From: a virus
DNA: 64,000 bases
Virus record (IMG/VR): IMGVR_UViG_3300007609_000003
Location: 1 to 64,000 of that record
Reading direction: 5' to 3' (one strand)
Part shown: piece by piece, positions 1-6,974 of the stretch
Numbering within the stretch: the stretch's first letter is position 1
How the letters are laid out: each line of letters starts with the position of its first letter
Program-made: the position numbers and the translations under genes
Notes under the pieces: model-generated
The model's input: the letters and a program-made list of their open reading frames with translations, nothing else
Databases searched by the model: none
What the model was told of the DNA's origin: nothing

Positions 1-227
1 CAACCCACTCGGTCCAGCAGCCTGGCGGACTCGGCACTTCGTCTGGTGGTAATCGTGACTACGTTCCAGGTCTTACTCGCGCTGCCTCTGCTCTGGGTGT
101 TACTAACTTCTTTTTAGAGGTACATCGTAATCCAGATAAATCCCCGAGTGACGGACCGAACATGCTAAAGCTTAAAGATTTTGAAAAGACAGTAGACAAC
201 ATCGTTAAATATAGGTATGAAGGATAA
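1..227 (+). CDS. kdsA: KDO-8-phosphate synthase (KdsA), C-terminal part only
   Basis: This is the last 74 codons of a gene cut by the window start; the first full codon is at position 3 and the stop TAA is at 225-227. KdsA condenses arabinose-5-phosphate and phosphoenolpyruvate to KDO-8-phosphate, the entry step to the inner-core sugar of lipopolysaccharide. The fragment shows the family's C-terminal block: THSVQQPGG, a Gly/Ser-rich loop, then DGPNM followed by LKD. It is followed after 3 bases by a tiny membrane protein, with an AAGGA site inside the kdsA end. A phage copy suggests that infection supports or alters LPS synthesis, in line with the sugar cluster at 18-26 kb. Identity is confident; whether the full gene is intact cannot be seen. 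Confidence 0.88.
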   Translation, partial: THSVQQPGGLGTSSGGNRDYVPGLTRAASALGVTNFFLEVHRNPDKSPSDGPNMLKLKDFEKTVDNIVKYRYEG

Positions 228-230
228 TAC

Positions 231-341
231 ATGCTTGAGATTATACTACTTAACATTACGTTTTGGGGAGTTTGGTATATGATATCTTCGATACCATACT
301 TCTTTGTTGCATTCGCAATCAACAACTACGAACTGGTATGA
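231..341 (+). CDS. 36-residue membrane peptide
   Basis: A short ORF starts 3 bases after the kdsA stop, with a GAAGGA ribosome site at 219-224. The peptide is almost wholly hydrophobic and aromatic, consistent with one or two short membrane segments. Tight coupling to kdsA and a good ribosome site favour a real gene. No family is recognised. Confidence 0.5.
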   Translation: MLEIILLNITFWGVWYMISSIPYFFVAFAINNYELV

Positions 342-385
342 TAGTAACATTTTAGATACACTATTGCTAAAGAATATAATAACAG

Positions 386-414
386 TTGACATTTTGCCCA
401 TTTGGTATTATATA
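386..414 (+). promoter_or_regulatory. Sigma-70-type promoter for the tmRNA gene
   Basis: TTGACA (386-391) and TATATA (409-414) are separated by 17 bases. A start near 421 falls just before the acceptor half of the permuted tmRNA, so this looks like a dedicated promoter for the RNA gene. Confidence 0.75.
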
Positions 415-420
415 TAGATA

Positions 421-735
421 GTAAGCGTTGAAACAACGTGGACACATACTGGACTCGGGTTCAATTCCCGACATCTCCACCATAGATGCACTGTGGGACG
501 TTATACCAGCGTAAGCAGTGGCCACTGTAGAGGTAGAAAGCAGTGTATCTTTGATGGGGATGACATGGGATCGACAGGTGTGAAGATGAAGTGGAGTTTA
601 CCGTGTTGACCTACGTTATTCGGTCAAACTTTCTAAATGCAAACGCAAATAGAGCGCCAGCAATGGCAATTGCAGCCTAATTAGGTATGCGGGGTATAGG
701 TTCCACCTAGCAACAGAACGGGCCTACATTTAAGA
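421..735 (+). ncRNA. ssrA: Circularly permuted two-piece tmRNA
   Basis: tmRNA rescues stalled ribosomes and adds a degradation tag. The halves are in permuted order. The acceptor piece comes first: hairpin CGTTG-AAA-CAACG (426-438), T-stem TCGGG/CCCGA (455-459/467-471) around the 7-base loop TTCAATT, acceptor strand CATCTCC (472-478) and ACCA (479-482). A spacer of about 73 bases follows. The coding piece then begins GGGGATG (556-562), which pairs with CATCTCC over 7 bp with one G-U. The resume codon GCA at 639 follows CTAAAT, and the tag reads ANANRAPAMAIAA with TAA at 678-680. The 3' limit near 735 is estimated. Permuted tmRNA is typical of alphaproteobacteria, some cyanobacteria and some betaproteobacteria, so the gene points to an alphaproteobacterial source. 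Exact processed ends are not visible. Confidence 0.92.
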
Positions 736-756
736 AATAACAAAGGAAAAGATGTA

Positions 757-1548
757 ATGAATAAATTTTTAGCAACAACTGCAATCGTATTCGCAGGAAC
801 TGCGGCATTCGCAGAAGATATTACTATGGATCCATATGTAGGGATTTCTGGTGAAGTTGAAACAGTAATTGCAGAAACAGCTGGAGATAAGTACGGTGCT
901 ACTACATCTTTGGACCTGGACTTTGCCGCAAGTGGCGCAGGTACGGCAAGAATGGATTTCGAAGTTGACACTACGTCAAAAGAAATTAAGTTAGACGAAT
1001 GGGCAATCGGAACTATGGTTGGCGCAGCTAACGTGAGCTTCGGCGATCAGGGTAACATTTTCGTAGAAGGTGAAACCGGAGCAACTTTGGCAGACCCAAG
1101 CATGGGTACTAGCATTTCCGTAGAAGCAATGAACGCAAAGGTTGCATTGGGCTTTGGTGATATCACTGCTGATGTTACTGACATTGAAAATATCCAAGGT
1201 TCGTATGATACGGCAATGGGTATCATCGGTGTAACAGCGTCTGGCGATTATAACCTCAACACAGAAGATTGGACAATAGGTAACCGCATTGATGCAGACC
1301 TAAATATGGCTGGGCTCGGTGTAACAACTACATACGGTTCGGCAACAGAAACTTTTGCGTTTGAAGCAGATGCAACCGCATATGGCGTTACTGCATATAT
1401 TGCCGGTGATCAAGATGAGCTAGCACAGAACGTAGGTGCTTCATACGATTACGACTTAACGAAAAGCCTTCAGCTTAATGCAGCAGCTGACTATAATATC
1501 GATACAGAAGAATTTAAACCAGAATTTGGCGTATCCTTTAACTTCTAA
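757..1548 (+). CDS. Porin-like outer-membrane beta-barrel protein
   Basis: 263 residues with a clear signal peptide (MNKFLATTAIVFAGTAAFA, cleavage about residue 19). The mature chain alternates polar and hydrophobic residues, is rich in Gly, Ala, Asp and Thr, and has no Cys. It ends in Phe (...GVSFNF), the terminal signature read by the BAM machinery. These features fit a small trimeric-porin-like barrel of the alphaproteobacterial type; the barrel is inferred from composition, not from a motif. A GAAAAG/AAGGA-type ribosome site precedes ATG 757. It lies between the tmRNA and a strong terminator, so it is probably transcribed with the tmRNA or alone. A phage porin could alter outer-membrane permeability or receptor properties during infection. 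An alternative is a virion-associated beta-rich protein. Confidence 0.65.
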   Translation: MNKFLATTAIVFAGTAAFAEDITMDPYVGISGEVETVIAETAGDKYGATTSLDLDFAASGAGTARMDFEVDTTSKEIKLDEWAIGTMVGAANVSFGDQGNIFVEGETGATLADPSMGTSISVEAMNAKVALGFGDITADVTDIENIQGSYDTAMGIIGVTASGDYNLNTEDWTIGNRIDADLNMAGLGVTTTYGSATETFAFEADATAYGVTAYIAGDQDELAQNVGASYDYDLTKSLQLNAAADYNIDTEEFKPEFGVSFNF

Positions 1549-1585
1549 TCGGCACACAAAGGTAACAGTTTTAAAATATCTGTGA

Positions 1586-1613
1586 AAGAGGGGAGCTTAG
1601 GCTCCTCTTTTTT
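1586..1613 (+). terminator. Rho-independent terminator after the porin gene
   Basis: A GC-rich hairpin (AGAGGGGAGC / GCTCCTCT with one bulged G, loop TTAG) is followed by a run of seven or eight T. The late promoter box at 1614-1621 starts immediately after the T-run, so one site ends the porin transcript and starts the next. Confidence 0.85.
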
Positions 1614-1621
1614 TATAAATA
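1614..1621 (+). promoter_or_regulatory. T4-type late promoter TATAAATA
   Basis: A perfect T4 late box sits 33 bases upstream of the start of the next secreted-protein gene. In T4 such boxes are read by the gp55 sigma factor with gp33, and gp33 is encoded at 8584-8817. Confidence 0.8.
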
Positions 1622-1653
1622 GTAGTGAAAGTATAAAAAATGGGATTAGTGTA

Positions 1654-2262
1654 ATGATAATGAAATTACTAACAAAAACCGCGTTTACCGTTTTATTGCC
1701 AATCTTAGCAATGGGAAGCGCAGCATATGCACAGGAAGAAACTGAAACGGTAACGGATCCTGCTGCCTGTCCTGCTGGATATATCTGTACTATTTCAAAT
1801 ACAGAAAGTAATATGAATTCTAGCGCAGATAGCAGAACTGTAGTTGAGTCTCCTCCTCCATCCGCAATTGCTCCATCCATTAATAGTTCAAATTCAGACC
1901 TATGTACTGTAGGTGTATCGGGCGCGGTGCAAACACAGATACTTGGCATTTCTGCCGGCAAGACCGTCCGAGATATGAACTGTGAAAAATTAAAAAATGC
2001 CAAGACCCTATATGATATGGGAATGAAAGTTGCCGCGGTTTCAACGATGTGTCAAGACGAACGTATATTTAATGCTATGATGCAAGCTGGTACTCCATGC
2101 CCATACGATGGTATGATTGGTGCGCAGGCAAGAGCAATGTGGAAGGCAAACGAAAATGAAATTCCAGGAAATCAAAAACGGTCGATTATCAAAGATGATG
2201 CAAAAAGTACTTTGTTTGGCGGCGGGGCTGTCCTTGGCCTCTTACTCCTACTCCTACTCTGA
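1654..2262 (+). CDS. Secreted protein with C-terminal membrane anchor, function unknown
   Basis: Start is set at ATG 1654 (M-I-M-K-L...; ATG 1660 is the alternative) because it gives a clean signal peptide ending AAYAQ; the frame extends upstream without support. The mature part has a SPPPSAIAPSINSSNSDLC stretch, several cysteines that could pair in the periplasm, and a C-terminal hydrophobic tail of Gly then Leu repeats. From memory, proteins with a similar middle block occur in other marine T4-like phages, but this was not checked. The last 68 bases overlap the signal-peptide region of the next gene in another frame. It is driven by the late box at 1614, so it is probably made late. No function is proposed beyond envelope or virion surface location. 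Confidence 0.7.
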   Translation: MIMKLLTKTAFTVLLPILAMGSAAYAQEETETVTDPAACPAGYICTISNTESNMNSSADSRTVVESPPPSAIAPSINSSNSDLCTVGVSGAVQTQILGISAGKTVRDMNCEKLKNAKTLYDMGMKVAAVSTMCQDERIFNAMMQAGTPCPYDGMIGAQARAMWKANENEIPGNQKRSIIKDDAKSTLFGGGAVLGLLLLLLL

Positions 2263-3076
2263 TACTCTAACCGAGCCTGGCGTTACGAACAACGCTATAC
2301 AGAATGGTAACTTAACTTGGGATATGTTAAACATCTTACCTCTTCCTGGAGGTATTTTGGTGAACGGCGTCATATATAGATACAGCGTTGAAAAGAATCC
2401 AGATTCAAGTTTTAAAGTAACGATTCAAAATGAAAATGCAGATGGAAGCGGATATGTATTTCGAGAAGTGGATGATTGGTCAGGACTTCCAGGAAACACG
2501 ATTAATAAGTCACTTCCACTAGATAATGTTCCGATAGAATACTTTGGTACGGGTTCGTTGAGCACAGAAGGAGAAGGTGAAGTAAACGACCCGTTCGTTG
2601 GTTATTCGTATAAACTAGATCCATGTTTTATACCATTAGCCGATCCAAGCTGTCCTGGATATCTGGATGCTCTTTATGCTTGGCTCAAAGAAAACGGTTT
2701 GCTCCCAGACGGCATGGATCCAAACGATCCATTTTATGATGAATACGTTCAGGCTGCCTTAAACAGAGAAACAGAGTTAGAAGACGAAGACGAAAAGAAT
2801 AAAGAAGAAGACAAGGAAGAGGATGAAGAAATAGAGAAATTAAACGACGGCGCATCTATAGAAGCATTAGGAGATCCGTCAGTTCAAGAAAGCATTATGC
2901 AATCTCTATCTACGATTCCAAACTTCGAGAATTACTATGATGTGAAAATACAGGGAGGTGTATATGAGGAAACGATTACTCTTCAAGATGCAGACCTTCC
3001 AGATAATTCAAGAGCATTGAGCAACTTAGCTCAAGATTCTGTGCATAGATCTATGGTTCGATCTCAGTATGATTAA
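2195..3076 (+). CDS. Secreted acidic protein, function unknown
   Basis: The frame opens earlier (2117), but ATG 2195/2198 is chosen because it begins a plausible signal peptide, MMQKVLCLAAGLSLASYSYS, encoded by the same bases that encode the membrane tail of the preceding protein in another frame. About 293 residues. The central part contains an EVDDWSGLPG-like block, and residues around 190-220 form a strongly acidic Glu/Asp/Lys linker that may be disordered or coiled. One isolated pair of cysteines sits in the region DPCFIPLADPSCPG. No catalytic motif is recognised. It lies in the late secreted-protein run and is presumably co-transcribed with the gene upstream. Confidence 0.68.
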   Translation: MMQKVLCLAAGLSLASYSYSYSDTLTEPGVTNNAIQNGNLTWDMLNILPLPGGILVNGVIYRYSVEKNPDSSFKVTIQNENADGSGYVFREVDDWSGLPGNTINKSLPLDNVPIEYFGTGSLSTEGEGEVNDPFVGYSYKLDPCFIPLADPSCPGYLDALYAWLKENGLLPDGMDPNDPFYDEYVQAALNRETELEDEDEKNKEEDKEEDEEIEKLNDGASIEALGDPSVQESIMQSLSTIPNFENYYDVKIQGGVYEETITLQDADLPDNSRALSNLAQDSVHRSMVRSQYD

Positions 3077-3108
3077 TCTAACATAAAACAATTACTGGAG
3101 AACTATGT

Positions 3109-3612
3109 ATGTTTAAAAGAATTACTATACTTGCAGCTACCGCTATTATGACGGCTAGTTTTGCATCAGCAGAAAGCGTTCCAATCACTGGTACGGTCCA
3201 AGCAAAGTGCTCTATCTTTACGGATGTTCAGGGTGTATACGGTAACCCCGTACCATATGAACTAAGCACAGATAGAGTTGACGGCGGCGTTATGCCTATC
3301 ATTCGTTATGACGTAGCTGCGCCTGACTACTATAAAGCAGTTATATCATACCCAAATTCGTTTTCCTCTAGTCCAGAACTAACGGATTCTGTAACTTGGA
3401 CCGGTGATATTACCGTATCGGAAGTTTCAGATCCACTTATGTCTGACTACGAAACGAATAAGATACAGTATGAAAACACAATTGAATTTGATCTAACGGT
3501 AGCAGGTACATCGTGGTTCCAGGTGGAGTCAACTGCTTTGTATGGATATAACAAAGCGTTCCCTGCCGGTGATTATACATCCATTGCCGTTGCGGAATGT
3601 ATAGCAAAATAA
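3109..3612 (+). CDS. Secreted pilin- or adhesin-like beta-sandwich protein
   Basis: 167 residues with a textbook signal peptide ending SFASA (about residue 21). The mature protein starts SVPITGTVQAKC and ends AVAECIAK, giving one N-terminal and one C-terminal Cys. That layout, with alternating beta-strand residues between, resembles disulfide-closed fimbrial or spore-coat-U type domains. This is a fold-level impression, not a motif match. A GGAG site precedes ATG 3109. The next gene looks like a small periplasmic chaperone-type domain, so the pair may form a fibre or a surface-coating complex. Confidence 0.65.
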   Translation: MFKRITILAATAIMTASFASAESVPITGTVQAKCSIFTDVQGVYGNPVPYELSTDRVDGGVMPIIRYDVAAPDYYKAVISYPNSFSSSPELTDSVTWTGDITVSEVSDPLMSDYETNKIQYENTIEFDLTVAGTSWFQVESTALYGYNKAFPAGDYTSIAVAECIAK

Positions 3613-3619
3613 GAGCGTT

Positions 3620-3997
3620 ATGAAATTTGTAATCTACTTTATATCTCTTGTGATGCTAGTTTCAAATGCTTTTGCGCATGAAATGATACCTACGTATCCT
3701 GAATTGAGACCGTCATATTTAGACGGTCTCTATTCTACTGAGGTCTTGGTATTTAATAGAAGAGAAGATGTAAGGTACTATGAAATAGGTGTTTTTGATA
3801 AAGATTGGAACTCTCTTCCTTTTGCTACGAACCAAAAGATAATTAAGATAGATTATCTAAGAAAAAAGAATGTTGAATTGTATTTTAGAAAACAAGAAAA
3901 GAACAAAATTCAATATATTTGCACAACATCTAAAATATTAAAAGGCGAAGTACAATATACCGCCATTACTTCGAGAATTTGCTCTAAAATAAAGTGA
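3620..3997 (+). CDS. Periplasmic chaperone-like small protein
   Basis: 125 residues: a signal peptide ending NAFA, then a short domain beginning HEMIPTYPELRPS and containing VLVFNRREDVRYYEIGVFD. This resembles the N-terminal Ig-like domain of pilus-assembly chaperones, where conserved beta strands bind the partner subunit. Two cysteines near the end (ICTTS... and RICSK) could form a disulfide. It is half the length of a full PapD-type chaperone, so only one domain would be present. It starts 8 bases after the pilin-like gene, which supports a joint role. The assignment is tentative. Confidence 0.6.
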   Translation: MKFVIYFISLVMLVSNAFAHEMIPTYPELRPSYLDGLYSTEVLVFNRREDVRYYEIGVFDKDWNSLPFATNQKIIKIDYLRKKNVELYFRKQEKNKIQYICTTSKILKGEVQYTAITSRICSKIK

Positions 3998-4006
3998 GAT
4001 GAAAAA

Positions 4007-4417
4007 TTGAAATTATTATATGCTATACCATTCGTCCTGTTATCTTCTGTAGTCCATGCTGATACGAGTTCTTTAAATTTGTCATTACCAAACCTACCGA
4101 TGAATTACCAATCTGATAAATTTAGAGCCGGTGATCTCGACTGTTCAAATGCTATCGGATCAGCAACTCAAATGGAATTTGGCGTCACAGGATTAATAAA
4201 TAATGGTTATGAGGTGAGGGACGATTTTATGAGTGACGATAAATCAGTCGGTGACGTTGGTGTCTATGCTAGGATCGTTATTCCTCTAGGAAAGGTTGCT
4301 AAGGCCAGGATAGATTGTAATAGACTATATGAATTAGAGTTAAGAAAAAAGCAACTTGAAGTAATGAAGCTTGAACAAGAATTGAATCAGTTGAGAGAAT
4401 TGCAGTTTGAAAACTAA
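4007..4417 (+). CDS. Periplasmic protein with C-terminal coiled coil
   Basis: TTG 4007 is used as start because the only nearby ATG (3999) stops after two codons, and the TTG frame begins with a good signal peptide ending VVHA-D. The mature chain contains LNLSLPNLPMNY, two cysteines (DLDCSNA and RIDCNRL), a glycine-rich beta-like middle, and a final heptad-like stretch LELRKKQLEVMKLEQELNQL that should form a coiled coil. Overlap or near-contact with neighbours implies one transcript. Function unknown; possibly an envelope-spanning or oligomeric surface component. Confidence 0.65.
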   Translation: MKLLYAIPFVLLSSVVHADTSSLNLSLPNLPMNYQSDKFRAGDLDCSNAIGSATQMEFGVTGLINNGYEVRDDFMSDDKSVGDVGVYARIVIPLGKVAKARIDCNRLYELELRKKQLEVMKLEQELNQLRELQFEN

Positions 4418-4431
4418 GAGGAACGAACTCT

Positions 4432-4773
4432 ATGATTTGTAAATATCTGGCAGGAATTGCACTTTCTGCGCACCTAGGTGTTTCTGAAGACCTAAATGAA
4501 ATTCATCCGCAAGCAAGAGTAGAGTGTGGAAGTTATATATCAGGCATTTATTATAACAGTTATGAGAAGCCAAGCGTATATGCAGGTTTTGAAACGCAGA
4601 TATTAGAAGACAGAGATCTCTCAGTAGAATATGGTATAGTCGATGGGTATAGTATGAATTACGATAAGGATATAATGCCATTCGTGAGATTTAAGTATAA
4701 GTATTTCTTTGCAACGCCGTTGATTGAAGACAACGGAGCTGTAATTGGAATAGAATATTTCATAGGAGACTAA
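4432..4773 (+). CDS. Small beta-rich envelope-type protein
   Basis: 113 residues with short repeating strand-like blocks (SGIYYNSYEKPSVYAGF, LSVEYGIVDGY, PFVRFKYKY) and C-terminal GIEYFIGD, suggesting a small barrel or beta-sheet protein. The N-terminus is weakly hydrophobic but is not a standard signal peptide. A GAGGAACG site precedes ATG 4432. The stop is separated by one base from the next gene. No family name can be given with confidence. Confidence 0.62.
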   Translation: MICKYLAGIALSAHLGVSEDLNEIHPQARVECGSYISGIYYNSYEKPSVYAGFETQILEDRDLSVEYGIVDGYSMNYDKDIMPFVRFKYKYFFATPLIEDNGAVIGIEYFIGD

Positions 4774-4774
4774 T

Positions 4775-5329
4775 ATGGCTGAAGTTGAATTTGGCGGAAT
4801 GAAATTTGCTGGAGGCAAGGCTGCAGTGCTTATAACTGCATTGTCTACTTTAGGCGGGGCCGCTTGGGGTGGATTTCAGATCTATACCGATTATATGAAT
4901 ATGAAAGAAATCATAGAGAATATTGACACCGATGCAATATCGGCTCGCAACGACGTAATTGAAACAAAGCTAAACGATGCTATAGATTACACACGTGATA
5001 TTAAAGATGGTCTCCGCGAAGATCTGCTTAAACTCGAGGCAACTATAGACCGCTTTGAAGATAAGCTTGACGAAACCGAAAGAAGAACAAAGACCACACA
5101 AGATAGTATAGAAAATTCACTTGAAACCGTCCGCGACGAAATGAATAAACTTCAGAAAGACATAACTGCTTCGATACGCCAAGTGGAGTCTCTTAACCGA
5201 GAAACAGAAAAAGACGTACGCGATACAATGAGAAATACTGAAAGCAGAATAGACGAAGACATGAGACGCCTTGATAATGATATAAACGAAAAGCTACAGG
5301 AAGCTTTAAACAATCCATTATCACAATAA
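4775..5329 (+). CDS. Membrane-anchored coiled-coil protein
   Basis: 184 residues. A hydrophobic Gly/Ala-rich segment (about residues 14-35, AAVLITALSTLGGAAWGGF) is followed by an almost unbroken charged coiled coil of about 140 residues. This architecture resembles membrane-tethered lysis or holin-accessory proteins. Its position directly upstream of a lipase and several small membrane proteins fits a lysis cassette, but no diagnostic motif is present. The gene starts two bases after the stop of the previous one. Confidence 0.68.
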   Translation: MAEVEFGGMKFAGGKAAVLITALSTLGGAAWGGFQIYTDYMNMKEIIENIDTDAISARNDVIETKLNDAIDYTRDIKDGLREDLLKLEATIDRFEDKLDETERRTKTTQDSIENSLETVRDEMNKLQKDITASIRQVESLNRETEKDVRDTMRNTESRIDEDMRRLDNDINEKLQEALNNPLSQ

Positions 5330-5339
5330 AGGGAAGAAC

Positions 5340-6065
5340 ATGATCGAACTTTGTCCTAAGATGGCTGAAATGGCCGAACTCGCATACCTAGATGAAAAAC
5401 TAGCAAAACCAAAATACAAAAAACTTGGGTACAGCGGCCACGAGTTTCTAGAAAACGATGGAGCTCAATGTCATATTGTTTGGAATGACGATGAAATCGT
5501 TTTATGTTTTAGAGGAACCGAACCTTCAGAGCTGTCCGACATATTGGCAGATCTTAATGCATGGCCAGATCGAGCCCAAGTAGGAGGAAGAGTTCATAAC
5601 GGGTTTCAAAATGAGTTGGAAAAACTTTGGGATAATGTTATTGAAATACTCGAACAAAACAAAGATAAAGATCTATACATCACGGGTCACTCCCTTGGTG
5701 GGGCGATGGCAACCGTTGCGGCCAGCCGTTTGAAAGATGAAGTAGAAGCTCTATACACATATGGGTCTCCAAGAGTTGGTACACGAAAATTTGTAAAGTC
5801 TTTTTCAAACGTCTTACACTACCGTCATGTAAACAACAACGACGTGGTCACAGGAGTACCATTTGCACTTATGGGTTATGTTCATCATTGCCCACCGCGT
5901 TATATTAATTTCTATGGTAACATTAGAAAATCTACTCCATGGCAAAGATTTAAAGATAAATTGCGTGGTCGCTGGAAAGCACTGAAAAAAGGACAACCTT
6001 TTGATGGTGCGTACGATCATGGAATGGATTATTATTGTAAATACACGAAAGAAAACAACACATGA
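5340..6065 (+). CDS. Class 3 lipase (alpha/beta hydrolase)
   Basis: 241 residues. The nucleophile elbow GHSLGG is at residues 116-121 (Ser118). An oxyanion-region FRGTE lies near residue 58, and the likely catalytic Asp168 (NNND) and His227 (DHGMDYY) complete a Ser-Asp-His triad in the order of the Lipase_3 family. There is no signal peptide, so the enzyme would act in the cytoplasm or reach lipids through a membrane lesion. It follows a membrane coiled-coil protein and overlaps a holin-like gene by 4 bases, suggesting a role in membrane breakdown at lysis or lipid turnover. Family call strong; substrate unknown. Confidence 0.88.
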   Translation: MIELCPKMAEMAELAYLDEKLAKPKYKKLGYSGHEFLENDGAQCHIVWNDDEIVLCFRGTEPSELSDILADLNAWPDRAQVGGRVHNGFQNELEKLWDNVIEILEQNKDKDLYITGHSLGGAMATVAASRLKDEVEALYTYGSPRVGTRKFVKSFSNVLHYRHVNNNDVVTGVPFALMGYVHHCPPRYINFYGNIRKSTPWQRFKDKLRGRWKALKKGQPFDGAYDHGMDYYCKYTKENNT

Positions 6066-6259
6066 AATACATTAAAGATATTATAGTCCTAGTAATGGCA
6101 GTAGGACTAATGGCTCTTTTAGGACTTATCGTAGTGGATGAGTTTATGATGGCGGCAGAACATAATGCTGAATTGGATCAAAATATTATAGAACTATTAC
6201 AGATGAGCATTACTGGTATTATTGGACTGGTAGCAGGATACGTCGGTGCTAGTAAATGA
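6062..6259 (+). CDS. Holin-like two-segment membrane protein
   Basis: 65 residues with two hydrophobic segments (about 7-27 and 46-62, the latter ITGIIGLVAGYVG) separated by an acidic stretch. Size, topology and position between the lipase and other small membrane proteins fit a small holin or antiholin. ATG 6062 overlaps the lipase stop (ATGA-type coupling). Inference from topology only. Confidence 0.6.
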   Translation: MKYIKDIIVLVMAVGLMALLGLIVVDEFMMAAEHNAELDQNIIELLQMSITGIIGLVAGYVGASK

Positions 6260-6534
6260 TAGATGTATTAACCAGGATGATGGGTGATACCCTTTGGATA
6301 TATACAGCTATAGCAGGATCCCTTATAGGTGCTGCCTTCCTTGCGTACTTTAAAGATACTCGTGCAGGTCTATGGTGTTATGCAAAGTTGGACCAAACTC
6401 TCGACTTTTTGGTTGAGCGCTGGGGTTGGACGTGGTTTGAACAACCAACTGATGCTTGGCGTAAAAAGTATCCATATGTAACTCGAAAGATTGATGAACT
6501 TGAAAAGCGTATATCTGATTTAGAGAAGAAATAA
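6256..6534 (+). CDS. Small single-span membrane protein with coiled tail
   Basis: 92 residues: an N-terminal membrane segment (WIYTAIAGSLIGAAFLAYF), a Trp-rich juxtamembrane part (WGWTWFEQ), and a C-terminal charged helix ending in Lys. It overlaps the preceding holin-like gene by 4 bases and abuts the next coiled-coil gene. Probably part of the same membrane or lysis complex; no family recognised. Confidence 0.62.
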   Translation: MIDVLTRMMGDTLWIYTAIAGSLIGAAFLAYFKDTRAGLWCYAKLDQTLDFLVERWGWTWFEQPTDAWRKKYPYVTRKIDELEKRISDLEKK

Positions 6535-6768
6535 ATGGATGACCTGAAAGCAACGGTTGAAAGTCTTAGATCGAGGATTTCAGATCTTCGAGAAAGGTTG
6601 TCGTTGCCAGGCGATATGAGTGAACCACCGGCGGCGCCGGTTATTGAAGAACCAAAATTTCAAGAAGTAGTGGAAGTAGTTCACGACGATAAAGAAGCTG
6701 AACGAAAAAGAAAAAGCGCGGAGCTAAATGCTATGAAAGCAAAACTGCTAGGAGGAAAGAAAAAATGA
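6535..6768 (+). CDS. Short coiled-coil protein
   Basis: 77 residues, highly charged. The N-terminal heptads (LKATVESLRSRISDLRERL) predict a coiled coil, followed by a Pro/Ala/Glu linker and a basic end. Starts right after the stop of the previous gene and overlaps the next (ATGA at 6765-6768). Likely partner of the neighbouring membrane proteins. Confidence 0.58.
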   Translation: MDDLKATVESLRSRISDLRERLSLPGDMSEPPAAPVIEEPKFQEVVEVVHDDKEAERKRKSAELNAMKAKLLGGKKK

Positions 6769-6917
6769 ATTGGTTAAAAAATAGATTAAAAGAAAGAACA
6801 ACACTCGATGGAGTTGCTCTTATCGCAACCGGAGTCGCGATGATACTGGTACCAGTGGATCTAATTGCGTATGCCGCAATCTTTTATGGAGCATGGACGA
6901 TCTGGAAGTCAGAATAA
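6765..6917 (+). CDS. 50-residue membrane protein
   Basis: ATG 6765 overlaps the upstream TGA and has a GGAGG site at 6751-6755. The protein has a basic N-terminus and a hydrophobic core from GVALIATGVAMILVP through AYAAIFYGAWTIW, so one or two membrane spans. It closes the lysis-like cassette just before a new promoter. Function inferred only from size and context. Confidence 0.6.
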   Translation: MNWLKNRLKERTTLDGVALIATGVAMILVPVDLIAYAAIFYGAWTIWKSE

Positions 6918-6921
6918 ACCA

Positions 6922-6950
6922 TTGACAAACAAACAAAAAGAGTATATAAT
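6922..6950 (+). promoter_or_regulatory. Consensus sigma-70 promoter for the bilin operon
   Basis: TTGACA (6922-6927), 17-base spacer, TATAAT (6945-6950): a perfect match to both boxes. It lies 25 bases before the heme oxygenase start and should drive the heme oxygenase, bilin reductase, gp33 and gp59 genes by host polymerase. Confidence 0.85.
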
Positions 6951-6974
6951 TAAATAATTGAAAGGTGGCGACGA

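Noticed and set aside
483-555. The segment between the tmRNA halves as a separate tRNA
   Set aside because: No T-loop or anticodon arm; it fits the removed spacer of a permuted tmRNA.
1545-2003. Minus-strand open frame opposite the 1654 gene
   Set aside because: No ribosome site or promoter, and it is the antisense shadow of a gene with a good signal peptide. Same reasoning applied to all other long antisense frames except 42270-42779.
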